From: an uncultured Bacilli bacterium
Lineage (GTDB): Bacteria > Bacillota_I > Bacilli_A > RF39 > UBA660
Length of the DNA: 53,329 nucleotides
Reading direction: 5' to 3'
Assembly: GCA_947586825.1 (NCBI GenBank)
Contig: CANPXU010000007.1
Coordinates: 1 to 53,329 of the forward strand
In this document: positions 8,842 to 16,582 of the stretch, piece by piece
How positions within the stretch are numbered: the first letter of the stretch is position 1
Layout: each line of letters starts with the position of its first letter
Notes under the pieces: generated by a model
Told to the model about the DNA's origin: nothing
Seen by the model: only the letters and a program-made list of their open reading frames with translations
The model's database searches: none
Position numbers and translations under genes: made by a program

Positions 8842-10065
8842 ATGAGAACAAGATTCAAAAGTGCACTATTAATGATCGTATTTTTAATCATTGGCTGTTT
8901 GGTTCTAGGTGGCTTTTATATTTCTTATGCTCATTTAATTGGCAAAGAGCCGTATATAAAGGTTTCAGGGCCTCTTTCTATAAATTTTGCTACAGGTAAT
9001 CACATTGAGGTAAAAGGTCATAAAACTAGTGAGATATCTATTATAAATGATTCTGATGAGGATGCTTATTACTATATTGAATTTAAGAACGTAAAAAATG
9101 TTATTAAAGCTAAATATAAAATAACTAATAATAATGATATTAATATTGAAAGTGAATTACTTCCTTATAATACTATTATTTCAAGTTATATTTTAATTAA
9201 AGCAGGTGAAGTAGAAAAGTTTACTTGCGAGTTTAGTTCAGATAGTGAAGAAGAATTTAGTTTAGATATTGATATCAATATGGAAACTTTAGAATCATCA
9301 AGCTTTGCCGATACGATAATTAAAAATAATGAAGTTAAGAAAAATCCTCTTACAAAAGTAGGGGCAGAAATAGCTACGGAAAATGAAGGATTAATAGAAT
9401 CAACAGATGATAATGGTACCACTTATTATTTTAGAGGCAATGTTGATAATAACTATGTTTCTATAAACGATTTAATATTTAGAATTGTTAGAATCAATGG
9501 TGATGGTTCTATTAGATTAGTTTTAAATGATAATTTAGAGAATTTAAGTGCATATTATGAAGAACATATAAACTTAGATAATACGGTGATAATTAATAAT
9601 TTAAAGAATTGGTTAATTACTGCTTTGGGAGAATATAATAATATTGTTGCAACCCAAAAATATTGTAATGATTTAACAAGAACTGATAAGGCTTATTTAG
9701 CCAATGAAAGACTTACAGTTGATAACATTCCAACATTTTACTGCTTAAGTGAACCATATTCTAGCAAGATAGCGCTTCTTACCGCTGATGAAATTGTTTA
9801 TGCAGGTGGAGTATATGGCGTATCTAATGAAAGCTTTTATTTATATAATGATGCTGCCTCTGCTAGCGCCTTTACAATGACATCATCTTTTGAAAATGCA
9901 GATGGAACTTATTTCGTTTTCTCGCTTGCTTCAGATGGCAGTCTTACGACAACTGCAGGAACGGCAATCGCGGGAGTTAGACCCGTTATTACGATTAATA
10001 AAACAGCTTCTGTAGTCAGTGGTAATGGCACTGTCAATAATCCGTACATTTTAGGGAACAATTAG
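8842..10065 (+). CDS. Membrane-tethered surface protein with C-terminal GNGT-NPY module
   Basis: The 407-residue protein has one N-terminal membrane segment (about 8-30) and a large outside part. Residues 35-160 look like a beta-sandwich, with alternating strands and an ISIINDSDEDAYYYIEF stretch. The C-terminal half has NYVSINDLIFRIVRING and ends with GVRPVI...SGNGTVNNPYIL, shared with the proteins at 54-1349 and 31165-32316. No LPXTG or lipobox is present, so anchoring is by the N-terminal helix. AGGATAG lies upstream of the start. Function unknown; a cell-surface structural or adhesive role is a guess from the architecture. Confidence 0.75.
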   Translation: MRTRFKSALLMIVFLIIGCLVLGGFYISYAHLIGKEPYIKVSGPLSINFATGNHIEVKGHKTSEISIINDSDEDAYYYIEFKNVKNVIKAKYKITNNNDINIESELLPYNTIISSYILIKAGEVEKFTCEFSSDSEEEFSLDIDINMETLESSSFADTIIKNNEVKKNPLTKVGAEIATENEGLIESTDDNGTTYYFRGNVDNNYVSINDLIFRIVRINGDGSIRLVLNDNLENLSAYYEEHINLDNTVIINNLKNWLITALGEYNNIVATQKYCNDLTRTDKAYLANERLTVDNIPTFYCLSEPYSSKIALLTADEIVYAGGVYGVSNESFYLYNDAASASAFTMTSSFENADGTYFVFSLASDGSLTTTAGTAIAGVRPVITINKTASVVSGNGTVNNPYILGNN

Positions 10066-10093
10066 TAAAGTACTTTAATATTTTACATTTTGT

Positions 10094-10102
10094 TGGTAAA
10101 AT
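10094..10102 (+). promoter_or_regulatory. Extended -10 promoter candidate
   Basis: TGGTAAAAT (10094-10102) fits an extended -10 element 20 bases before the ATG at 10122. A GGTGAG ribosome binding site lies between. Confidence 0.4.
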
Positions 10103-10121
10103 AACTATGTGGTGAGAAGTT

Positions 10122-10598
10122 ATGTTTGCTAATATAAGTGCATTTTTAAAAAGTATTACCTTTATAGATTATATCTTCTTTTTTTCCGTTATCTTTTTGA
10201 TTATTTTAGTAGTAAGTTTAATTTACTTTATTAAAATAAATGAAGAGATTATTGATTCAACAGAAAAGGTTGAAGATGCCGATAATTTAAAAGAAATAAT
10301 AAATAATATTAAGGCTACAGATCCTAAACCTATAACTTTTACACCATATGAAAAAGAACAAGAAGATAAAGCAATTATATCTTATGATGAACTGCTTAGT
10401 AATACAGGATCTTATGAACTTAACTATGTTAATGAAGAAGTAAAAGATGATTTAACGATTAAAAAAGTTGATTTAAATAATATTGCAAATCAAAATATGC
10501 AAATAGAAGTAACAAATAAAGAAGTACATCTTTTATCGCTTAAAAGAGAAGAAGAATTCTTAAAAGCATTAAAGGAGTTACAAAAAACTTTAAACTAG
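10122..10598 (+). CDS. Hypothetical single-pass membrane protein
   Basis: The 158-residue protein is not recognised. Residues 14-38 form one very hydrophobic helix rich in Phe, Ile, Leu and Val. The remaining 120 residues are charged and largely helical and would be cytosolic if the N terminus is outside. The last 35 residues (LLSLKREEEFLKALKELQK) look like an amphipathic or coiled-coil helix. It lies ten bases before mtaB, so it probably shares that transcript. Confidence 0.7.
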   Translation: MFANISAFLKSITFIDYIFFFSVIFLIILVVSLIYFIKINEEIIDSTEKVEDADNLKEIINNIKATDPKPITFTPYEKEQEDKAIISYDELLSNTGSYELNYVNEEVKDDLTIKKVDLNNIANQNMQIEVTNKEVHLLSLKREEEFLKALKELQKTLN

Positions 10599-10608
10599 GG
10601 GGCATTTT

Positions 10609-11844
10609 ATGAAATTTAACATTATAACTTTAGGCTGTAAAGTAAATGCTTATGAATCAAATTATATAAGTGAATCATTAGAAAATAATGGTTTTCTTTT
10701 TTGTGATGATTTTAAAGAAGCTGATATTATAATCATCAATACTTGTACAGTTACAGATACATCTGATAAGAAGAGTTTAAAAACGGTTCGAAGAGCAAGA
10801 AGAGAAAATCCTCATGCTATTTTAGTAGTATGTGGTTGCTCTTCCCAAAATAATAAAGAATTATACGAAAACATGGATATCGATATTCTTTTAGGCAATA
10901 AAAATAAATCACAAATAGTAAATATTATTAAAGAATATATTGAAGATAAAAATCGTTATGATTTCATTACTAGTGATCGAAATATTCCTTTTGAAGATAT
11001 GTTTATTACTAAATTTAATCAAGTAAGAGCCTATATTAAGATTCAAGATGGTTGTGATAACTTTTGTTCATATTGTATTATTCCTTTTGTTAGAGGCTCT
11101 ATTAGATTTAAAAATTATGATGAAGTTTTAAAAGAAGCTAAAGCTTTAGTAGATAAAGGTATCAAAGAAATCGTTTTAACAGGTATTCATACCGGCTCAT
11201 ATCATGATAGTGGTAAGGATTTAACGGATCTTATTAATGATTTAAGTAAGATCGAGGGTCTTAAAAGACTAAGACTTTCTAGTGTTGAGATAACAGAACT
11301 TGATGATAAATTCTTAAACATGCTTAAAGAAAATAAAGTCTTTTGTGATCATTTACATGTTCCACTTCAATCAGGCTGTGATGAAATGCTTAAGATTATG
11401 AACCGTAAATATGATACCACTTATTATGAAGATAAGATTAATAAAATAAGAAGTATTATCCCAAATATTGCTATTACAACCGATGTAATCGTAGGCCATA
11501 ACTATGAAACGGATGAGTTATTTCAAAAGACTTATGATTTTTGTAAGAAGATAAATTTTGCCAAGATTCATGTTTTCCCATACTCTAAAAGAACGGGCAC
11601 GGCAGCTTCCAGGATGGATGGGGAAGTAAAAGAAAATATCAAAAAGGAAAGAGCCCATAGGCTTATAGCACTTTCTGATAAGCTGGAAAAAGAATATTAT
11701 GATAAATTCAAAGGCCAAGAACATGAAGTTTTAATTGAAGAAATTAAAAATGGTAAAGCTATTGGGCATACATCTAACTATTTAAGAGTTGAACTTGATG
11801 AAAATCTTGAACCTGGGCAAATCTACACGAGGATAATTCCATGA
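10609..11844 (+). CDS. mtaB: tRNA ms2t6A methylthiotransferase MtaB
   Basis: MtaB is a radical-SAM enzyme that adds a methylthio group to t6A37 of ANN-decoding tRNAs. The N-terminal UPF0004 domain has cluster-binding cysteines at 10, 46 and about 77. The radical-SAM CxxxCxxC is at Cys149, Cys153 and Cys156 in GCDNFCSYC. The C-terminal TRAM domain (about 350-411) includes GQEHEVLIEE and ends EPGQIYTRI. The 411-residue length and the TLGCKVNAYES opening distinguish MtaB from MiaB and RimO. An AGGGGG ribosome binding site precedes the start. The stop overlaps recD2 by four bases. Confidence 0.93.
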   Translation: MKFNIITLGCKVNAYESNYISESLENNGFLFCDDFKEADIIIINTCTVTDTSDKKSLKTVRRARRENPHAILVVCGCSSQNNKELYENMDIDILLGNKNKSQIVNIIKEYIEDKNRYDFITSDRNIPFEDMFITKFNQVRAYIKIQDGCDNFCSYCIIPFVRGSIRFKNYDEVLKEAKALVDKGIKEIVLTGIHTGSYHDSGKDLTDLINDLSKIEGLKRLRLSSVEITELDDKFLNMLKENKVFCDHLHVPLQSGCDEMLKIMNRKYDTTYYEDKINKIRSIIPNIAITTDVIVGHNYETDELFQKTYDFCKKINFAKIHVFPYSKRTGTAASRMDGEVKENIKKERAHRLIALSDKLEKEYYDKFKGQEHEVLIEEIKNGKAIGHTSNYLRVELDENLEPGQIYTRIIP

Positions 11845-14036
11845 GTTATATCAAAGGAAAATTTACTAAAATATTATTTCAAAGTGAAGATACCAACTAT
11901 GTTGTATCTTTATTTCGCGTTAGAGAAACTGATGATGAGGATGTTAAACCATTTATTAATAAAACCATCAATGTTAATGGAACAATATTAGATCCTAGAC
12001 TTAATTATACTTATACTTTGATGGGTAGTTACATGAAGCATCCCAAGTATGACTATCAATATTCGTTTACTTCTTATGAAAGACAAGTACCTACGACGAC
12101 ATCGGATATAGTCGATTTTTTAGCTAGTCCTTTTGTCGAAGGCTGTGGTGATATCGTTGCCAAGAAAATTGTGGATAAGTTTGGTGATCAGGCTTTAATT
12201 AAAATTAGGGAAGATGTTAATAATCTTTTAGAAATCAAGGGCATGACCTTAATTAAAGCTATGAAGATTTATAAATCAGTCGTTAACTTTGAACAAAATG
12301 ATAAGATTATAGCCGATCTTAAAAACATTGGCTTTTCTTTAGAGGATGCTTCCAAGATTCTTAGTAAGCATAACATGGATATTGATGATATTTTAAATGG
12401 TAATCTTTATATTCTAAAAGATATATTTGAATTTAAGAAAATTGATGATATATATAAACTTACTTATGATGCCAATAGCCCTTTAAGATGTAAAGAGTGT
12501 ATCTTACAAAGTATGTTAGAGTTAAGCTTTAATGAAGGAAGTACTTACTATTTTAAAGAAGATATTTATAAAGCTGCCAGCGTTTTATATAATCTTAATA
12601 TTGAAAGCTCTTTATTTGAACAATATTTATCCGATTTAGCAGTAGAAAGTGAAATTGTTATTATTAATGATAAATATTATTTAGCTAAATACTATAATGA
12701 AGAAAAAGATGTTGCACATATGCTTTACAAAATCGCGGCATCGCCATCAAAAAAGGTACCTAATCTTGATGGTAAAATAGCTATGATTGAAAATGAATTA
12801 GGCTTTAAATATAATGAAGAGCAAAAGAAAGCTATTACCATGGCTTTAAGTAATAACCTTACCATTATATCCGGTGGCCCAGGTACTGGTAAAACGACGA
12901 TTATTAATGCAATTGTGCAATTATATATTTCGGAAAATAAACTTAATTCGATTGATATTTTAGAAAATGTATGTTTACTAGCTCCCACAGGTAGAGCAAG
13001 TAAAAGACTTGCTGTATCTACGAATTTACCGGCATCAACTATCCACCGAAAACTAAAGTGGCATAAAGATGCTGATGACTTTGAATATGGTCTTGATAAT
13101 AAACTGCCTGCCAAACTCGTTATTGTCGATGAAACCTCAATGATAGATATATCTTTAATGTATAGCTTACTTTGTGCTTTAAATGAAAACGTTAAACTTA
13201 TCTTAGTAGGAGATATTTATCAGCTTCCTTCTGTAGGGCCCGGCCTTGTATTACAAGATTTAATCAATAGTGATTTATTTAGTTATGCTCCTTTAAATAT
13301 TATTTATCGGCAAAGTGATAATTCCTATATCCCATTTCTGGCTAAAGATATTAAAATGCGTAATATAGATGAGGAATTCTTATATAAAAGAGATGATTAC
13401 AACTTTATCATTGCTGATGAAACCCAAATAATGGAAAAGATTATTGCATCGGTTAAATATGCTTTATCTAAAGGTATAAATGAAGATCGGATGCAAATCC
13501 TTGCTCCAATGTATAAAGGAGCAAATGGTATATATAACTTAAATATGAACTTACAAAAGATATATAATCCCGAAGATCCTTTAAAAGCCGAGATAAAATA
13601 TGGCGATAAAATATACAGAGAAAATGATAAAGTACTACAACTTGTTAATGATTCTGATAATCAAGTCTTTAATGGTGATATTGGTAAGATTCTAAGTATA
13701 GGTAAAAATAAACTGGGTAAAACGGAAATAAGAATTGATTTTGATGGGAATATTGTCTTTTATGAAAAGAAAGATTTAAAAAGTATTACGCATGCTTATG
13801 CTATAACAATTCATAAAAGCCAAGGTAGTGAATTTGAACATGTATTAATGCCCGTTTGTAAATCATATTACATAATGCTTTATAATAAACTTTTATATAC
13901 CGGGGTATCAAGAGCTAAGAAAAGCCTAACCATTATTGGCGAACCTCGAGCATTTACTCAAGGCATTCAAAACAATTATGCTTCCGAAAGAAAGACATCT
14001 TTAATAGGTCATTTAACTTATGAATTTAATGCATAA
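11841..14036 (+). CDS. recD2: RecD2-family SF1B DNA helicase
   Basis: RecD2 is a 5' to 3' DNA helicase active in DNA repair and replication-fork maintenance in bacteria lacking RecBC. The 731-residue protein has an N-terminal OB-like domain (about 1-85), helix-hairpin-helix segments (about 90-210), Walker A GGPGTGKT at 345-352, Walker B VDETSMID near 430, and a C-terminal UvrD-like motif AYAITIHKSQGSEF near 660. Length matches the family. It starts inside the mtaB stop (ATGA), suggesting translational coupling. The Gram-positive addiction of recD2 to mtaB is not a standard pairing, so the link may be only positional. Confidence 0.95.
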   Translation: MSYIKGKFTKILFQSEDTNYVVSLFRVRETDDEDVKPFINKTINVNGTILDPRLNYTYTLMGSYMKHPKYDYQYSFTSYERQVPTTTSDIVDFLASPFVEGCGDIVAKKIVDKFGDQALIKIREDVNNLLEIKGMTLIKAMKIYKSVVNFEQNDKIIADLKNIGFSLEDASKILSKHNMDIDDILNGNLYILKDIFEFKKIDDIYKLTYDANSPLRCKECILQSMLELSFNEGSTYYFKEDIYKAASVLYNLNIESSLFEQYLSDLAVESEIVIINDKYYLAKYYNEEKDVAHMLYKIAASPSKKVPNLDGKIAMIENELGFKYNEEQKKAITMALSNNLTIISGGPGTGKTTIINAIVQLYISENKLNSIDILENVCLLAPTGRASKRLAVSTNLPASTIHRKLKWHKDADDFEYGLDNKLPAKLVIVDETSMIDISLMYSLLCALNENVKLILVGDIYQLPSVGPGLVLQDLINSDLFSYAPLNIIYRQSDNSYIPFLAKDIKMRNIDEEFLYKRDDYNFIIADETQIMEKIIASVKYALSKGINEDRMQILAPMYKGANGIYNLNMNLQKIYNPEDPLKAEIKYGDKIYRENDKVLQLVNDSDNQVFNGDIGKILSIGKNKLGKTEIRIDFDGNIVFYEKKDLKSITHAYAITIHKSQGSEFEHVLMPVCKSYYIMLYNKLLYTGVSRAKKSLTIIGEPRAFTQGIQNNYASERKTSLIGHLTYEFNA

Positions 14037-14076
14037 ATAAAAATAAATAGCTAATACTAATAGGGAGGTGTTAGTT

Positions 14077-14232
14077 ATGAAAAATGTAATGAGCGTAATT
14101 GGAACAGGAATGCTTATGATGGGAGCAGGTTATGGTGCTTATAGATTTATTTGTGATAACAAAGGCAAGATGATGAAATCTATGAAGAAGAAAATGAAAC
14201 AAAGTCCCTATACAAATAGTTCAAGTAATTAA
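14077..14232 (+). CDS. Small hydrophobic/cationic protein (51 residues)
   Basis: A 51-residue ORF follows a strong AGGGAGGTG ribosome binding site seven bases upstream and is closed by a terminator, so it is very likely expressed. Residues 4-24 are hydrophobic, Met/Gly-rich (SVIGTGMLMMGAGYGAYRF), and residues 29-41 are a Lys/Met-rich cationic tail. This looks like a single-pass small membrane protein with a basic cytosolic end. It resembles the short YtxH/DUF3918-like small membrane proteins in pattern only; no family is assigned. It lies 40 bases after recD2. Confidence 0.65.
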   Translation: MKNVMSVIGTGMLMMGAGYGAYRFICDNKGKMMKSMKKKMKQSPYTNSSSN

Positions 14233-14240
14233 TAACTAGA

Positions 14241-14273
14241 AAAGACAAGCGATTAAACTTGTCTTTTTATTTT
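14241..14273 (+). terminator. Intrinsic terminator after the 51-residue ORF
   Basis: AAAGACAAG (14241-14249) and CTTGTCTTT (14258-14266) form a nine-base-pair stem with an eight-base loop, followed by a T-rich run. Confidence 0.88.
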
Positions 14274-14285
14274 CAATCGGGATAA

Positions 14286-14364
14286 TTTATTACTCGCACC
14301 ACCCGAGAGCGAGAAAAATTGTCGCCCAGAATATTTTATTACTCGCACCATCTGGGAGCGAGAA
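14286..14364. repeat. Two GC-rich hairpin repeats in the 14.2-14.6 kb intergenic gap
   Basis: The 408-base gap between the small ORF and the 179-residue gene holds two copies of a 30-base unit, at 14286-14315 and 14335-14364. They share TTTATTACTCGCACCA and end in GAGCGAGAA. Each copy can fold through CTCGC/GCGAG. A second, overlapping pairing joins TCGCCCAGA (14322-14330) with TCTGGG(A)GCGA (14351-14361). Local GC content stands out in this AT-rich sequence. No ORF with a ribosome binding site lies in the gap. Confidence 0.7.
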
Positions 14365-14411
14365 CATTTTCCTATGTGCTTTCAATATAAAACATATTTT
14401 GCTCATTGTCA

Positions 14412-14514
14412 ACATATAAGAAATTGAAGAAAAAAGAACTATTGGTGCAAAATGGTCACCGCAAGTTCTTTTACACTTATATCAAAAGTAGTGTGGTATG
14501 TCAAATATTTCTTT
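14412..14514. repeat. Left copy of direct repeat flanking the 179-residue gene
   Basis: About 100 bases here match 15161-15264. Shared blocks in order are ACATATA, AAAAAGAACTAT, AAAATGG, CAAGTTCTTTTA, ATCAAAA and TGTCAAATATTTCT. The AAAAGAACT and AGTTCTTTT arms form a terminator-like hairpin in both copies. In the right copy the homology starts inside the 3' end of the 179-residue gene, so this left copy may be the leftover 3' end of a lost paralogue. Confidence 0.7.
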
Positions 14515-14640
14515 TAATGACAAAGAATTTTTAAAAATGTGCTAAACAAAAAAGGAAATTTAAGCTTTATGCGTAATGTATATATATGAAAGGACGAATT
14601 ATACTTATTAAATTAATATAAGAGTTCAGGTTTAAAATAT

Positions 14641-15180
14641 ATGGTACGATATAAAGATTACACTAATGCAGTACAAATAGGATATTGGAATGGAAAGCTG
14701 AAATATTGTAGGGATATTACTTCAATATGGTTAGGTGTTAAAAGCGAAAAGAATAAGGTAATTATACCTAAAGTCGGGGAAGAAATAAAATATAAAGGGA
14801 AAAAATATAAAATAGAAAATAAACACATTAAATTAGAATTTAAAAATGGTGAAAAAGAATTTGCTGATATCATTTCAAAGCTAACTAATAAAAAAATAGA
14901 ATTATTTCCTAGATTTGATTATTTTAAATCGGTGGATGCTAAAATAGGCAAAGACTATGTTGATTTTAAAATAACAACAAGTGGAACCGATAAATTTATT
15001 TTTAAGAATATTAATGATGCAAAAGAGCAATCAAAAAATTTTTTGTTTTGGATTAAAAATAAAAAAGTTACAGAAGATATAATTAAATATCAAATAGATA
15101 ATGTTTTTAGAAGAGTAAAGTCAATAAAAATTATTGGATACTATATTGGTGAAAAAATATACATATATCAAAGAAAATAA
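14641..15180 (+). CDS. Orphan hypothetical protein between direct repeats
   Basis: The 179-residue protein is not recognised. It is very basic (Lys-rich), soluble, with no signal peptide, and probably mixed alpha/beta. It has many short strands of the type KYKIENKHIKLEF and a C-terminal IKIIGYYIGEKIYIYQ strand pair. Codon use is heavily A-rich even for this genome. The ribosome binding site is weak (AGG about 13 bases upstream). It is flanked by two imperfect direct repeats of about 100 bases, the right one overlapping its stop codon and forming its terminator. This suggests a tandem duplication followed by loss, or a cassette, rather than a core gene. Confidence 0.6.
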   Translation: MVRYKDYTNAVQIGYWNGKLKYCRDITSIWLGVKSEKNKVIIPKVGEEIKYKGKKYKIENKHIKLEFKNGEKEFADIISKLTNKKIELFPRFDYFKSVDAKIGKDYVDFKITTSGTDKFIFKNINDAKEQSKNFLFWIKNKKVTEDIIKYQIDNVFRRVKSIKIIGYYIGEKIYIYQRK

Positions 15181-15264
15181 AAAGAACTATCGGAAAAAAT
15201 GGCTTCCTCAAGTTCTTTTATGCTTACATTTTATCAAAAATAATATAATGTGTCAAATATTTCT
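15161..15264. repeat. Right copy of direct repeat flanking the 179-residue gene
   Basis: This matches 14412-14514 in block order and spacing. It spans the last six codons or so of the 179-residue gene, its stop codon and a hairpin (AAAAGAACT at 15180-15188, AGTTCTTTT at 15211-15219) that would act as its terminator. Confidence 0.7.
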
Positions 15265-15308
15265 ATATCAATATTATATGCAAAAATAATTATTTTATAT
15301 AGTAAGTA

Positions 15309-15317
15309 TGTTACAAT
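15309..15317 (+). promoter_or_regulatory. Extended -10 promoter for bile salt hydrolase
   Basis: TGTTACAAT (15309-15317) is an extended -10 element 40 bases before the hydrolase start. A strong AAAGGAAGG ribosome binding site lies between. No clear -35 box is seen. Confidence 0.5.
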
Positions 15318-15356
15318 AGAATTACTAGTGTATGACTAGAAAGGAAGGTAAATATT

Positions 15357-16331
15357 ATGTGTACAGCAGTAACTTATTATACAAAAGATCATTATTTTGG
15401 CAGAAACTTAGACTTGGAGTATTCTTATAAAGAAACAGTAACAATTACGCCAAGAAATTATGTATTTAATTTTAGAAACGGAAAAGCATTAAAAAATCAT
15501 TATGCCATGATAGGCATGGCTTATGTCGCAGGAGATTATCCCTTATATTATGATGCTATTAACGAAAAAGGCCTAGGCATGGCAGGTTTAAATTTCCCTG
15601 GCAATGCTGATTATAAAGAACTTGATCCTAATAAAGAAAATGTAGCTCCTTTTGAATTTATACCTTATGTATTAACAAATTGTGCTACTACTGGCGAAGC
15701 TAAAGAACTACTTACTAAAATAAACATTGCAAATATTAATTTTAGTGATGAACTTCCAGCTTCACCCCTTCATTGGATTATAGCTGATAAAGAAAGTTCT
15801 ATAACAGTAGAAAGTGTTAAAGATGGATTAAAGATTTATGATAATCCTGTTGGCGTACTTACTAATAATCCATGTTTTGATATGCATATGTTTAATTTAA
15901 ATAATTATATGGCTTTATCTATTGAAAGTCCTGTTAATAACTTTAGTAAGAAATTAAATTTTGATACTTATAGTAGGGGAATGGGTGCTTTAGGTTTGCC
16001 TGGAGATTTATCCTCTGCTTCAAGATTTGTTAAAGCTACATTTACGAAGATGAATTCATTATCTGGTGATTCAGAGTCTGAAAGTATAAGCCAATTTTTC
16101 CATATTTTAGGTTCTGTCGATCAACAAAGAGGATGTGTTCATATGGGCGAAGATAAATATGAAATAACTATTTATACTTCATGTTGTAATATGGATAAAG
16201 GTATTTATTACTATACAACTTATGAGAACAGCCAAATAACAGGTGTAGATATGCACAAAGAAAATCTTGAAGGCTCTAGTTTAGTAAATTATGATTTAAT
16301 CAAAGGTCAACAAATAAAGATGCAAAACTAA
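15357..16331 (+). CDS. bsh: Choloylglycine hydrolase (bile salt hydrolase)
   Basis: This Ntn-hydrolase (C59 family) hydrolyses the amide bond of conjugated bile salts; related enzymes cut penicillin V. After Met removal, Cys2 becomes the N-terminal nucleophile (MCTAV). Expected partners are present: Arg16 and Asp19 (GRNLD), Asn79 (AGLNFPG), Asn170/171 (LTNNP) and Arg223 (SASRFV). Asn in the AGLNF motif, where penicillin V acylases usually have Tyr, favours bile salts. The 324-residue length is normal and no signal peptide is present, so the enzyme is cytosolic. It is transcribed alone and points to a gut habitat. Substrate preference is inference. Confidence 0.93.
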   Translation: MCTAVTYYTKDHYFGRNLDLEYSYKETVTITPRNYVFNFRNGKALKNHYAMIGMAYVAGDYPLYYDAINEKGLGMAGLNFPGNADYKELDPNKENVAPFEFIPYVLTNCATTGEAKELLTKINIANINFSDELPASPLHWIIADKESSITVESVKDGLKIYDNPVGVLTNNPCFDMHMFNLNNYMALSIESPVNNFSKKLNFDTYSRGMGALGLPGDLSSASRFVKATFTKMNSLSGDSESESISQFFHILGSVDQQRGCVHMGEDKYEITIYTSCCNMDKGIYYYTTYENSQITGVDMHKENLEGSSLVNYDLIKGQQIKMQN

Positions 16332-16356
16332 TAGCAAGTAAGAGTTAATAACCTTT

Positions 16357-16460
16357 TAGCTAATTGACTTCACAATGTTAGGTATGATAAAATTTTATTT
16401 AGGATAGATAGTAATCCGAAAATAGTCTAATTACTAATGTTGTATTGTGAAGTTAAGCTA
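16357..16460. ncRNA. Folded intergenic element with long inverted repeat (possible leader RNA)
   Basis: Outer arms at 16357-16376 and 16444-16460 pair through ACTTCACAAT/ATTGTGAAGT and TAGCT/AGCTA. An inner seven-base stem pairs TAGTAAT (16409-16415) with ATTACTA (16430-16436). The palindrome ATAAAATTTTAT lies between (16387-16398). A terminator follows 38 bases downstream, before the 472-residue surface protein gene. The order resembles a cis-regulatory leader, but I cannot match it to a known riboswitch class. It could instead be a small non-autonomous mobile repeat. Confidence 0.4.
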
Positions 16461-16497
16461 TTATTAAAGCTAGTATAAATTGCTAAATAATATCAAT

Positions 16498-16523
16498 AAT
16501 TGCTTAATTTTAAGCAATTTTTT
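16498..16523 (+). terminator. Intrinsic terminator upstream of the 472-residue surface gene
   Basis: AATTGCTTA (16498-16506) and TAAGCAATT (16511-16519) form a perfect nine-base-pair stem with an ATTT loop and six Ts. A near copy of its left arm (AATTGCTAA, 16478-16486) could compete for the right arm, which would allow antitermination. Confidence 0.8.
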
Positions 16524-16582
16524 GATGGCTAAAAGCATATTAGTTAAGATAGATTATTAAAGAAGAGGAAGGAGTAAAAAAG

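Noticed and set aside
12725-13114. 129-residue minus-strand ORF inside recD2
   Set aside because: It is antisense to the conserved helicase core, has no ribosome binding site and encodes a low-complexity Ser/Leu-rich product typical of shadows.
14286-14364. CRISPR array
   Set aside because: Only two repeat units with unequal loops and no cas genes nearby.
16357-16460. tRNA-like gene or c-di-GMP riboswitch
   Set aside because: No T-loop GTTCGA-type sequence or CCA-ready acceptor stem, and the conserved c-di-GMP aptamer blocks are not visible.
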